DNA from: Sediminibacterium sp. C3
GTDB lineage: Bacteria; Bacteroidota; Bacteroidia; Chitinophagales; Chitinophagaceae
Reading direction: 5' to 3'
Length of the DNA: 64,000 bases
Assembly (NCBI RefSeq): GCF_000508085.1
Contig: NZ_KI669560.1
Coordinates: 1,010,444-1,074,443, forward strand
Part shown: positions 1-8,161 of the stretch, piece by piece
How the letters are laid out: every line of letters starts with the position of its first letter
How positions within the stretch are numbered: position 1 is the stretch's first letter
The notes under the pieces: generated by a model
The model's database searches: none
What the model saw: the letters and a program-made list of their open reading frames with translations, nothing else
Told to the model about the DNA's origin: nothing
Made by a program: the position numbers and the translations under genes

Positions 1-2
1 CA

Positions 3-1322
3 CAAAGCAATGCAGACTCGGCGTATATCAAAAAAATTAGTGATGAAATCATGCGCAATGGTAAAGCCCACGATTTGTTGCGCGAATTAACCAAGGGTAT
101 TGGCGGCAGATTAGCCGGCTCTGAGCAATACAACAAAGCAGTTGCCTGGGGTGAAGCATCCTTGAAAAAGCTGGGTGCCGATAAGGTTTTTTTACAGGCC
201 TGTATGATGCCCAACTGGAAAAGAGGAGGTAAGGACCTGGCTGCAGTTGTAGGCCAGAACGGCAAGAAAACCAATCGTACACTGGATGTGCTGGCATTGG
301 GTAATTCAATTGGTACAGGCGGAAAGCCATTGGTTGCAGAAGTAGTGGCTGTTCAGGATTTTGATGAAATGGAAGCAAAGAAAGACCAGCTGAAAGGCAA
401 GATTGTGTATTTCAACAACAAATTCAATCCCACCAATATTCAGACTTTCAAGTCTTATGGTGAAGCCGGTCAGTACAGAAGATCAGGCCCCAGCAGAGCA
501 GCCAGGTACGGTGCAGTGGGCGTGATGATTCGTTCTTTAACGGAAGCCACTGATAACAATCCTCACACCGGTACAACAGGCTACGATGAAGCTTATCCTA
601 AAATACCTGCGATTGCGCTGGGCAATTATGATGCAGACTATATCTGGGAGACCACCAGAAAGAATACCATCAAGGTTTCTATGACAACCAACGGATCATT
701 TGGTCCGGAAGTGGAAGGGCATTCAGTGGTAGCTGAATTAACCGGTACTGAATTCCCCAATGAATACATTACTGTGGGAGGTCATTTGGATAGCTGGGAT
801 GTGAACGAAGGAGCCCATGATGATGGAGCAGGCATTGTACAAACCATCGAAATCATGAGAGCCCTGAAAACACTGGGGTATCAACCCAAGCGAACTTTGC
901 GTTTTGTATTGTTTGCCAATGAAGAGAATGGAATGAGAGGCGGTAATAAATACGCAGAGGAGGCAAAGAAGAACAATGAGAAACATGTATTTGCTTTAGA
1001 GTCTGATGCAGGTGGATTTACACCAAGAGGATTTGGCTTTACTGCCAGTGCAGAACAATTAGCTAAGATTCAGCAGTGGTTGCCCTTGTTAAAACCTTAT
1101 GGAACCGATTTCTTACAAGCCGGTGGCGGTGGAGCAGATATTGGTCCATTGAATAAAACTTTTGGTACGCCCATAGCCGGATTGATGCCGGATAGCCAGC
1201 GTTACTTTGATATTCACCATGCCCGCTCCGATGTTTTTGAAAACGTAAACAAGCGAGAATTGAATCTGGGAGCAGTGAATATGGCAGCGTTGATTTATTT
1301 AGTTGATAAATACGGACTGTAA
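3..1322 (+). CDS. M28-family zinc aminopeptidase, 5' end outside window
   Basis: The frame is open from the first bases of the window, so the true start and signal peptide lie upstream; the ATG at 51 is internal. The protein resembles Bacteroidota exported M28 peptidases that trim N-terminal amino acids or dipeptides. Counting from the ATG at 51, zinc ligands are visible as GGHLDSWD (H245, D247), AHDDGAG (D257) and the catalytic/metal glutamates in FANEENG (E291, E292), with a later SDAGG and DIHHARSD. Residues about 110-200 look like the PA-type insertion common in this family. Family assignment is firm; substrate is unknown. Confidence 0.9.
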   Translation, partial: QSNADSAYIKKISDEIMRNGKAHDLLRELTKGIGGRLAGSEQYNKAVAWGEASLKKLGADKVFLQACMMPNWKRGGKDLAAVVGQNGKKTNRTLDVLALGNSIGTGGKPLVAEVVAVQDFDEMEAKKDQLKGKIVYFNNKFNPTNIQTFKSYGEAGQYRRSGPSRAARYGAVGVMIRSLTEATDNNPHTGTTGYDEAYPKIPAIALGNYDADYIWETTRKNTIKVSMTTNGSFGPEVEGHSVVAELTGTEFPNEYITVGGHLDSWDVNEGAHDDGAGIVQTIEIMRALKTLGYQPKRTLRFVLFANEENGMRGGNKYAEEAKKNNEKHVFALESDAGGFTPRGFGFTASAEQLAKIQQWLPLLKPYGTDFLQAGGGGADIGPLNKTFGTPIAGLMPDSQRYFDIHHARSDVFENVNKRELNLGAVNMAALIYLVDKYGL

Positions 1323-1323
1323 T

Positions 1324-1722
1324 ATGACAATGAAAAAATTTGCCTGGAGCGCAACCACCATCATCCTTCTAGTGCTAGCTGGTTTTATTTACTGGCGTTA
1401 CTATTTTGTGTATTCTGAAGGAACGAAAGCAGGTATTCTGAATACTTTTCAGCAAAAGGGTTTTGTATTTAAAACCTATGAAGGCAATTTGATTCAAAGT
1501 GGATTTAAAGCCAATGTGCAGAGCAATGAATTTGTGTTCAGTGTGGTGGATGAAAAAGTGGCGCAAGTGCTCAATCAAAATTCAGGCAGAGAAATCAATG
1601 TACATTACAAAAGATATTTAGGTGCATTGCCCTGGCGCGGAGCAGAAAAATACATTGTGGACAGTATTTTAGAAGTGAGGGGGCTGGGGAATGAAACCAT
1701 CATTGCACCTAAACAGCATTAG
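1324..1722 (+). CDS. Small single-pass membrane protein of unknown function
   Basis: A protein of about 132 residues beginning one base after the peptidase stop, so probably co-transcribed with it. It opens with one hydrophobic helix (about residues 8-26, SATTIILLVLAGFIYW) and continues as a soluble domain with the patterns GTKAGILNTFQQKGFVFKTY and LPWRGAEKYIVDSI. Similar short proteins occur across Bacteroidota without assigned function. ATGs at 1324 and 1330 are both possible starts. Its stop overlaps the stop of the converging gene by four bases. Confidence 0.7.
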   Translation: MTMKKFAWSATTIILLVLAGFIYWRYYFVYSEGTKAGILNTFQQKGFVFKTYEGNLIQSGFKANVQSNEFVFSVVDEKVAQVLNQNSGREINVHYKRYLGALPWRGAEKYIVDSILEVRGLGNETIIAPKQH

Positions 1723-2414
1723 GCCTGCAATAAAAAGATTACCGGAATTTTATGAAGTTCCGGTATTTTTTTACCCCATTCTTTTACGGAAAGGGTTACG
1801 ATGCTTTCATCGGGGGCAGTAATATTCTTGCCCACACAGATGCGGGTCTCCGGCTTACAGGCACTCAATAAATCTTTCATCATCTGGTTGTTCCGGTAGG
1901 GCGTTTCAATAAATATATGCGTACACTGATTGCGAAGTGAATCTTCTTCCAGCAACCTGATTTTCTTTTTTCTTTCTGAAGGATCTATGGGCAGGTATCC
2001 GTTGAATTGAAAACATTGTCCGTTCATGCCGCTTGCCATTAAAGCCAGCAGGATAGAACTGGGTCCTACTAAGGGTTTTACAGGGTATCCATTTTGTTGT
2101 GCTGCTTCTACCAGCACTTGTCCCGGATCAGCAATGCCCGGACAACCCGCTTCACTCACAATACCAATGGTATGTCCTTCCTTTAACGCTTTTAAAAACT
2201 GCTGAACAACCGAAGCTTCTGCTTTGTGAATGGCCTGCCACTGATAATTATCAATGACCATTTCTTTCCAGATTTTTTTAAAGAAACGGCGGGTTGTTTT
2301 TTCATTCTCTACAAAGAAGTAGGTGCACTGTTGTACTCCTTCCTTAACATAGGCAGGAAGGGTTTCCAATGCATCTTCGTACAGAACCGTCGGTATTAAT
2401 AATACTTTACCCAT
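1719..2414 (-). CDS. RsmI-like tetrapyrrole-methylase-fold SAM methyltransferase
   Basis: The 231-residue protein has the hallmarks of the TP-methylase fold as used by RsmI, the 16S rRNA C1402 2'-O-methyltransferase: the loop GIVSEAGCPGIADPG (about residues 84-98) and LVGPSSILLALMASG (about 115-130). It is shorter than typical RsmI (about 280 residues), and the usual SDAGTP motif is SEAGCP. This matches a separate Bacteroidota subfamily often annotated simply as SAM-dependent methyltransferase, so the rRNA target is an inference. It overlaps the upstream EI24 gene by eight bases, implying translational coupling. Confidence 0.75.
   Translation of the reverse strand: MGKVLLIPTVLYEDALETLPAYVKEGVQQCTYFFVENEKTTRRFFKKIWKEMVIDNYQWQAIHKAEASVVQQFLKALKEGHTIGIVSEAGCPGIADPGQVLVEAAQQNGYPVKPLVGPSSILLALMASGMNGQCFQFNGYLPIDPSERKKKIRLLEEDSLRNQCTHIFIETPYRNNQMMKDLLSACKPETRICVGKNITAPDESIVTLSVKEWGKKIPELHKIPVIFLLQA
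1741..1771 (+). terminator. Rho-independent terminator inside the converging gene
   Basis: The inverted repeat ACCGGAA (1741-1747) / TTCCGGT (1758-1764), with a ten-base loop, is followed by ATTTTTTT. It sits 18 bases after the stop of the small membrane protein and lies within the 3' coding end of the opposing RsmI-like gene, so the same bases serve as terminator and as codons. Confidence 0.7.
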
Positions 2415-3195
2415 TGTTGTTTTGGATTTTCTCCAATGCTTCTTTTTTAAGCGGGTATATACTTAATGTAGCCGCCACCACTGCATAGGCAGGTGCTAAA
2501 ATCCACCCGATAATGGGTAATAAATGAAACAGATAAAATACAACTCCGTTTCCAATGGCCAGGCCTTTGTGCGCTGCAACAAAAGCAATACTCTCTGAAG
2601 CAGACTTCTTATGTCTTTCCATACTGTAATCCAGCATAGAAAAACCATAGTAATAACATTCAACAATCATAGCCAAAAATGGAGTAAGCCATCCGAGCAG
2701 CGGAATCAGACTTAAAAAAATGATGCTTAGTACATAAACGGTTTGCCACAAACTGTTTCTTATGGCCAGTTGGACACCTCTGATAATATCTTTTACGAAT
2801 TGCTGGGTATTGAAAGGGAAATCCTTGTTCTCTAAAATCGCTTCTGTTTTCTCGCTTAAATAAGCAAACAAGGGAGAGCCGATAATCAGAAAAAGAAATT
2901 TGAATAAAGAGAAATAGAAAAGCATTAGCAAAATCCAGAGCAACATGCTGCCCATGGTAAAAATAAATCCGAGGAAGCCATTGTCTAATGTGTCAAGCCA
3001 TCTTTTCAATCCTGTATTCAGTGCAATCCATTCAATAGCATTGTTAACGCTCTGACTAAAAAAATACATTCCTGTTACAAAAAGCAACATGTATAGAAAT
3101 CCTGGAACAATAATCCATTTCCAAAGTTTATGTGCTTTTATGAAACGGTGTGCTGCTCCGTATGCCTGTATTGATATGATTATTTCTTTTAGCAA
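2407..3195 (-). CDS. EI24/CysZ-like integral membrane protein
   Basis: The 262-residue protein has about four long hydrophobic stretches (residues about 27-48, 78-110, 153-182 and 215-245) and the EI24-domain pattern IGSPLFAYLSEKTEAIL. E. coli CysZ of this family imports sulfate, but Bacteroidota members have no proven substrate. The start appears to be TTG at 3195, because the next in-frame ATG falls inside the first membrane helix and a perfect -7 box lies 14 bases upstream. It is followed, with overlap, by the RsmI-like gene. Confidence 0.75.
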   Translation of the reverse strand: MLKEIIISIQAYGAAHRFIKAHKLWKWIIVPGFLYMLLFVTGMYFFSQSVNNAIEWIALNTGLKRWLDTLDNGFLGFIFTMGSMLLWILLMLFYFSLFKFLFLIIGSPLFAYLSEKTEAILENKDFPFNTQQFVKDIIRGVQLAIRNSLWQTVYVLSIIFLSLIPLLGWLTPFLAMIVECYYYGFSMLDYSMERHKKSASESIAFVAAHKGLAIGNGVVFYLFHLLPIIGWILAPAYAVVAATLSIYPLKKEALEKIQNNNG

Positions 3196-3209
3196 CCGGG
3201 GGTTTTTGC

Positions 3210-3217
3210 CAAAGATA
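3210..3217 (-). promoter_or_regulatory. -7 box TATCTTTG upstream of the EI24 gene
   Basis: On the minus strand this is a perfect match to the Bacteroidota -7 consensus TAnnTTTG. No good -33 TTTG is seen. The predicted start of transcription is near 3205, ahead of the TTG start at 3195. Confidence 0.45.
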
Positions 3218-3229
3218 GCAAATAGGATT

Positions 3230-4234
3230 TTAAAACTTGGGACAGTTCACAGGACGGTCTGTATTGGGTCTTCTGACATAAATCAGAGAAACTTCAATAC
3301 CGCCTCTGTTCATGGAAGCTGTTCTTAAAGAAGAAGTATTGTAATCGTAGGTAGCACCTATCCGAATATTGTTAAACTCAATACCAATATAGGGGATGAT
3401 GGCATCTTTCATTCTCATCCACGCACCAATATACAAGCTGGTTGGATTGAGCTGATCAGGTGTTGCATTCAGCTGAATGGCACCACCAATAATGGTTTGC
3501 GATGCCTGTGCCTGAAAACTCTGAGATCCACTCAGGTGCAATGTGGTTGAAGGACTCAAAGGAAAATAAGCACCCGCATGTATATTGGTTCTGGGTTTCA
3601 AAGCATATTCAGCACCAGTGAAAGACTGTCTTGGTCTGTTGATATGGTACATGCTGATACCGAAATAAAAATTGTTATAATCGTTGGTACTACCATTGTA
3701 CAACAAACCCGCATTCAAATCGAGGTATCTGGATTTGAGTGTGGTATTGTTGAATATTTCAGAACTTACTCTGGTAAAGCCCGCAGTGGTTAACTGGTCT
3801 TCAAAATTGAGATTGGTGGTATTGATAAACATATTGGCATAGGTCCCCTGAAAGCCCAGCCCAATTTGATGCATGCCGTCTTCATCTAAACTCTTGTGAT
3901 ACGCGGTTGAAAAACTTCCGTAATTAAACTGAACAGCACCGTTGCTGCTATTATCATTGAATCCCATGAACCCTACGCCCCAGGTATCGCCTCTTTGCAT
4001 TTTGTTTTGCATAATCTGAAAATCAATGGAAGCGGTTGCCGTAGTAAATGCATTGTTGATGCCCGGCCATTGATTGCGATAATTGCCTGCTATGCGATAG
4101 GTACCAAAAAATTTACCTGTGAAAGCAGGGTTTAAAGTGAGCGGAGAGGAAAAAAACTGCGAAAAATGCGGATCCTGTGCCTGCACCACCAAAGACAAAA
4201 AAGCCCCACATCCCCAAAGCAGAAGTTTACGCAT
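3230..4234 (-). CDS. PorP/SprF-family outer-membrane protein
   Basis: The 334-residue protein has an N-terminal signal peptide (MRKLLLWGCGAFLSLVVQAQ) followed directly by the family signature DPHFSQFFSSPLTLNPAFTG. The rest alternates in the manner of a beta-barrel and ends near the C-terminus with IEVSLIYV. Family members include PorP of the type IX secretion system and SprF, needed for gliding adhesin secretion, usually next to a partner gene (sprE, porK or an adhesin). No such partner is present here, so this is likely one of several stand-alone paralogs. The predicted location is the outer membrane. Confidence 0.9.
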   Translation of the reverse strand: MRKLLLWGCGAFLSLVVQAQDPHFSQFFSSPLTLNPAFTGKFFGTYRIAGNYRNQWPGINNAFTTATASIDFQIMQNKMQRGDTWGVGFMGFNDNSSNGAVQFNYGSFSTAYHKSLDEDGMHQIGLGFQGTYANMFINTTNLNFEDQLTTAGFTRVSSEIFNNTTLKSRYLDLNAGLLYNGSTNDYNNFYFGISMYHINRPRQSFTGAEYALKPRTNIHAGAYFPLSPSTTLHLSGSQSFQAQASQTIIGGAIQLNATPDQLNPTSLYIGAWMRMKDAIIPYIGIEFNNIRIGATYDYNTSSLRTASMNRGGIEVSLIYVRRPNTDRPVNCPKF

Positions 4235-4311
4235 ACTAATTAGTTCATCCTAAAGATACAATTTAATTGAGGCATGCAGCCTCCAGGGTGGTGGATCCGG
4301 CCAGGGGTATT

Positions 4312-4965
4312 CTATGACTGCAATTTGGAGCCAAATGCCAGATCACCTGCATCTCCTAAACCCGGAACGATATAGGACTTGGCTGTCAGCTCTTCGTCAA
4401 TATCGCCACACCAGATGGTTATATCAGTTCCGCATTCTCTTTCCAGAAACTCAATACCAACCGTGCAGGCAATAGCTACAACCACATGGAAGCTGGATGG
4501 ATTCCATTCTGCTTTCATATGCTGAATGGTTTTTACCAGTGATGCGCCGGTGGCCAGCATGGGGTCTGAAATAATCACTGTGCGGTTGCTCAGGTCGGGA
4601 CAGCTCATGTATTCCATGCTGATTTCAAAACTCCCATCTCTGTGGTGTTTGCGATAGGCTGATACAAAAGCATTGTCTGCTTTGTCAAAATAGTTCAGCA
4701 TGCCATTGTGCATGGGCAAGCCTGCTCTTAAAATGGTGGCTAAAACGGGTTGGTCTTTTAGTAGTTTACTTTCGTGTGTTCCCAGAGGAGTTGCAATTTC
4801 TACCGTTTCCCAGGGAAGTTCCTTGCTGATTTCATAAGCAGCTACTTCTGCAATACGCTCCAGGTTTCTTCTGAAACGCATACGGTCGCCTTGTACATTG
4901 ACATTTCTTAACTCAGCTACCCAGTTGCTTAGCAGGCTATGCTGTTTACTTAAATTGATCACCAT
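4312..4965 (-). CDS. upp: Uracil phosphoribosyltransferase
   Basis: Converts uracil and PRPP to UMP for pyrimidine salvage. The ATG at 4965 gives 217 residues (MVINLSKQHSLLSNW...), the usual family length; longer upstream readings add a non-conserved leader. The PRPP loop SDPMLATGASL and the uracil-binding C-terminal region PGLGDAGDLAFG are intact. It lies 46 bases downstream of adenine deaminase on the same strand, making a small nucleobase-salvage pair. Confidence 0.95.
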   Translation of the reverse strand: MVINLSKQHSLLSNWVAELRNVNVQGDRMRFRRNLERIAEVAAYEISKELPWETVEIATPLGTHESKLLKDQPVLATILRAGLPMHNGMLNYFDKADNAFVSAYRKHHRDGSFEISMEYMSCPDLSNRTVIISDPMLATGASLVKTIQHMKAEWNPSSFHVVVAIACTVGIEFLERECGTDITIWCGDIDEELTAKSYIVPGLGDAGDLAFGSKLQS

Positions 4966-5011
4966 GGTGAAAGATTGAGCAGCGAAAATACGGTTTTTAC
5001 CGCGGGTCAGT

Positions 5012-6757
5012 TCAGGATAAAAAAGAAAAACTGTCCCCGTCAAATAACCCCTTGTCGCTCAATTTTAAATGAGGAATCACCAGTAATGCCATAAAACTGA
5101 GTGTCATGAAAGGTGCACCCAGCTGGCTTCCCAGGCTTTTGGCCATGGCATCAATGGCTGTGTATTGCTGCGCAATTTCAAAACCATCTCCTGTGCTCAT
5201 GAGTCCGGCAACCGGTAAGGGCAATACTTTTTGTTCCGATCCTTTTATACAACTGATTCCACCTTCTGCCGCTATAACTGCATTGATGGCTGCCACCAGA
5301 TCTTCATCCGTTGCGCCCACTGCTACAATATTGTGGCTATCGTGGGCTACCGTGGAGGCGATGGCGCCGGTACTGAAACCAAAATTTTTGATGAAAGCTT
5401 TTGCAACCGGCGCCATATGGTACCTGTTCACTACTACCATTTTTAAACAATCCGCTTCCGGATTACTGATCCATTCTCCGTTGTTTTCCAGGCCCTTTAG
5501 CATGATCCGATTCGTTATCAATTGCCCATCCAAAGCTTCTATTACAGGGATCATACCCCCTTCCTGCGGATAATCCGAAATACGAATACGCAGGTCTTCT
5601 GCTGTTACGGGTTTGCAGGAAAAGCGATTGATGGGGGTGGCGGAAACGGAAGGGATGATGGATTTGAATGGAGTAGCCGTTTGTTGAACGGCGGATTTAA
5701 ATTCATCCTTTTCTTGAGATTCGTTTTCGTTCTTTGGCAAGACTAATGCAGGATTTTCTGCCAGGTTGTTTGACAGAAGCGCCTGCCCGTCAATATAGGT
5801 TTGACGAACTTTAAAATGGGTCAGGTCTTCTACTACAACAAAGTCGGCAGGGTCTCCCACACGAAGGGTTCCTACATTCAGTTTGTAATGATGCACCGGA
5901 TTAATGCAGGCTACTTTTAAAATATTGAAAAGGTCTAACCCCTTGGCAACAGCTCTTGCGCACAATTGATTGATATGTCCTTCCACCAGACTGTCCGGAT
6001 GTTTATCGTCGCTGCAGAACATCACACTGTTCGGATGATCATCAATCAGTTCGGCCAGTGCTTCAAAGTTTTTGGCGGCACTTCCTTCGCGAATAATAAT
6101 CTTCATGCCATAGGATAATTTGTCTACGGCTTCTTCCATGGTAAAGCATTCATGATCGGTGGAAATACCTGCTTCTATATACAGTTTGGCCAATGCTCCG
6201 GTAAGGCCGGGGGCGTGTCCATCCACGGGCTTACCGGCCCGGTGTGCTGCTGCAATTTTTTTCATGACTTCGGGATCATTGTGCAGCACGCCGGGGAAAT
6301 TCATCATTTCACTTAAGTACTTAATATCATCGGATGCTAAAAGCGCAGCCACTTGATTGCTGTCCAGTGATGCACCTGCAGTTTCAAAAATGGTTGCAGG
6401 CACACAGCTGGGTGCACCAAAATTGAATTTGAAAGGAACTTTTTTCCCATTCTCAATCATAAATTGAACACCAGCTATTCCGCAAACATTGGCAATTTCA
6501 TGTGGGTCACTTACCGTGGCAACTGTGCCATGCAACACAGCAATTCTGGCAAATTCACTCGGTATCAGCATACTGCTCTCTATATGCACATGACTGTCTA
6601 TAAAGCCCGGCATGATAAATCCTGAAGTATCAAATTCATTTTCTTCCACAGCTATTATGGAAGTTATTTTTTGATTGGCGATAGTAACTCTTGCAGGATA
6701 AATCTTTTTGTTATATATGTCCACCAGCTTGGCTGTAACGCTAAATTCATTATTCAT
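5012..6757 (-). CDS. ade: Adenine deaminase
   Basis: The 581-residue amidohydrolase deaminates adenine to hypoxanthine. The N-terminal metal-binding motif [13 protein letters not shown], the later DGHAPG and STDHE, and the FCSDDKHPD segment are all present. The C-terminal half (from about residue 380) holds the second conserved domain with [12 protein letters not shown] and GGISC. Length matches bacterial Ade. The start is five bases after the stop of the PAS gene, so it may be co-transcribed with it, and upp follows directly. Confidence 0.95.
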   Translation of the reverse strand: MNNEFSVTAKLVDIYNKKIYPARVTIANQKITSIIAVEENEFDTSGFIMPGFIDSHVHIESSMLIPSEFARIAVLHGTVATVSDPHEIANVCGIAGVQFMIENGKKVPFKFNFGAPSCVPATIFETAGASLDSNQVAALLASDDIKYLSEMMNFPGVLHNDPEVMKKIAAAHRAGKPVDGHAPGLTGALAKLYIEAGISTDHECFTMEEAVDKLSYGMKIIIREGSAAKNFEALAELIDDHPNSVMFCSDDKHPDSLVEGHINQLCARAVAKGLDLFNILKVACINPVHHYKLNVGTLRVGDPADFVVVEDLTHFKVRQTYIDGQALLSNNLAENPALVLPKNENESQEKDEFKSAVQQTATPFKSIIPSVSATPINRFSCKPVTAEDLRIRISDYPQEGGMIPVIEALDGQLITNRIMLKGLENNGEWISNPEADCLKMVVVNRYHMAPVAKAFIKNFGFSTGAIASTVAHDSHNIVAVGATDEDLVAAINAVIAAEGGISCIKGSEQKVLPLPVAGLMSTGDGFEIAQQYTAIDAMAKSLGSQLGAPFMTLSFMALLVIPHLKLSDKGLFDGDSFSFLS

Positions 6758-6762
6758 CTCTA

Positions 6763-8102
6763 TTAATTCTTGTCTTGAGTTTCGTCTACAATTTCATGTA
6801 TGGCTTTATCTAAGCCATGCGCTGCAATTTCCAGTTGGCTTAGCAACATATTCTTTTCTTCTGAAGAAATTTTCATTTTCATCAGATTGATAATACCCAG
6901 GATATCTGTCAGTGGGCCTCTTACCTGATGACTTTGGCTCCAGGCAATTTTTCTTAATTTTTCAATGGTGGCTTTACGAGTTGTAATATCTGTTTTAATA
7001 CTTAAAAACCTTTTGATATTTCCATTGGCATCTTTAACCGGAGATATAATGGCTTCTTCCCAGAATAAGTCTCCATTTTTCTTTTTATTTAAAAACTCAC
7101 CTTTCCATGAAGAGCCAGATTTAATTGTATTCCACATTTCTTCATAGATAGAAAGATTGGTTTTGCCGGATTGAATAAATCGTAAGTTTTGACCAATGCT
7201 ATCCTCTTTAGTATAGCCGGTATGTTGATAAAAGTAACTGTTGGCATATTGTAAATTACCATCAATATCTGTAATTAATATGCTAGTTGAGCTTTGCTCA
7301 ACGGCCAGCGAAAGTTGCTGGATTCTTTCTTCTTTTGACTTTCGGTCTGTAATATTGGTAGATACAACAATATATTTTTGAAAATCTGCAGATTCATCCT
7401 CAATGGGCGCTACTGATAGTTCAAACCAAAAATCGCCAATGGGTAAGTTCAGTTGATACTGCTGCCCTGAAGAAAATCCTTTTTCTTTGTTTCCATTAAG
7501 GCTGAATCCATGACCGCGGATGCTTCACCTGGAATGATATCCGAATATTTTTTACCTATGAATACTTCAGGTGGTGCGGCTAGTAATTCTTTTACACTTA
7601 AATGATATTCGTAAATAACCTTGTCTTCCCCAATAACAAAAATTAAATCGGGAATGGCTTTTAAAATGGCATCTTGTTTTTTAGAAAGAGCAGTAATTTT
7701 TTCGAGTGCCAGTTTTTGCTCAGTCATATCTCTGCTGAAACCATACCAGGTAATGGAACCATCCTCTAGTTTTTCAGGGGTTGATCTGGTATAAATCCAT
7801 TGAATGGGTCTCCCCGGAATTAAAATTCTCGCTTCCATTGCAAAATCTGTCAGCTCGTTAGCGGACTTTTCAATGGCTTCCAGAACTTTTTGTTGATCTT
7901 CCGGATGCATTACTTTCACAATCGGCTCAAAACTTTCCTTTACATCTTCCGGTTTGCAGCCGAAAATATTTTCAATGCCCTTGGAAGCAATGGGAACATG
8001 ATAAGTTCCATCCGGCCTTCTGGTAAACTGAAAGATAAGGTCAGGCAAATGGTAAGAGAGTTTTCTGAACTCTTCTTCGTTCCTATTTTCAGAAGATATC
8101 AT
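6763..8102 (-). pseudogene. Multi-PAS signalling protein with truncated histidine-kinase end, frameshifted
   Basis: Two reading frames together encode one protein of about 446 residues. The first (8102 to about 7479, 208 residues) holds one full PAS domain (about 13-115) and most of a second. The second frame (about 7479 to 6763, 238 residues) continues the second PAS (GFSSGQQYQLNLP...), then a third PAS-PAC (residues about 290-375 of the joined protein), and a histidine-kinase dimerisation segment with SHQVRGPL. The protein stops after this segment, so no ATPase domain exists. The frames join by a -1 shift in a run of five A (7480-7484). Upstream of Met 7137 the second frame is open and clearly PAS-like, so this is one gene rather than two. 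It may be a real lesion, a consensus error or slippage decoding. Confidence 0.8.
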
Positions 8103-8161
8103 GAATTCGGATTCAATTGTATTATGAAATTACAGTAATTTAACTGTCTTAATCTAATGCA

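Noticed and set aside
7135..7140. Separate small PAS gene starting at Met 7137
   Set aside because: The frame upstream of that Met encodes the rest of the PAS domain without stops back to about 7479, so it is part of the larger gene.
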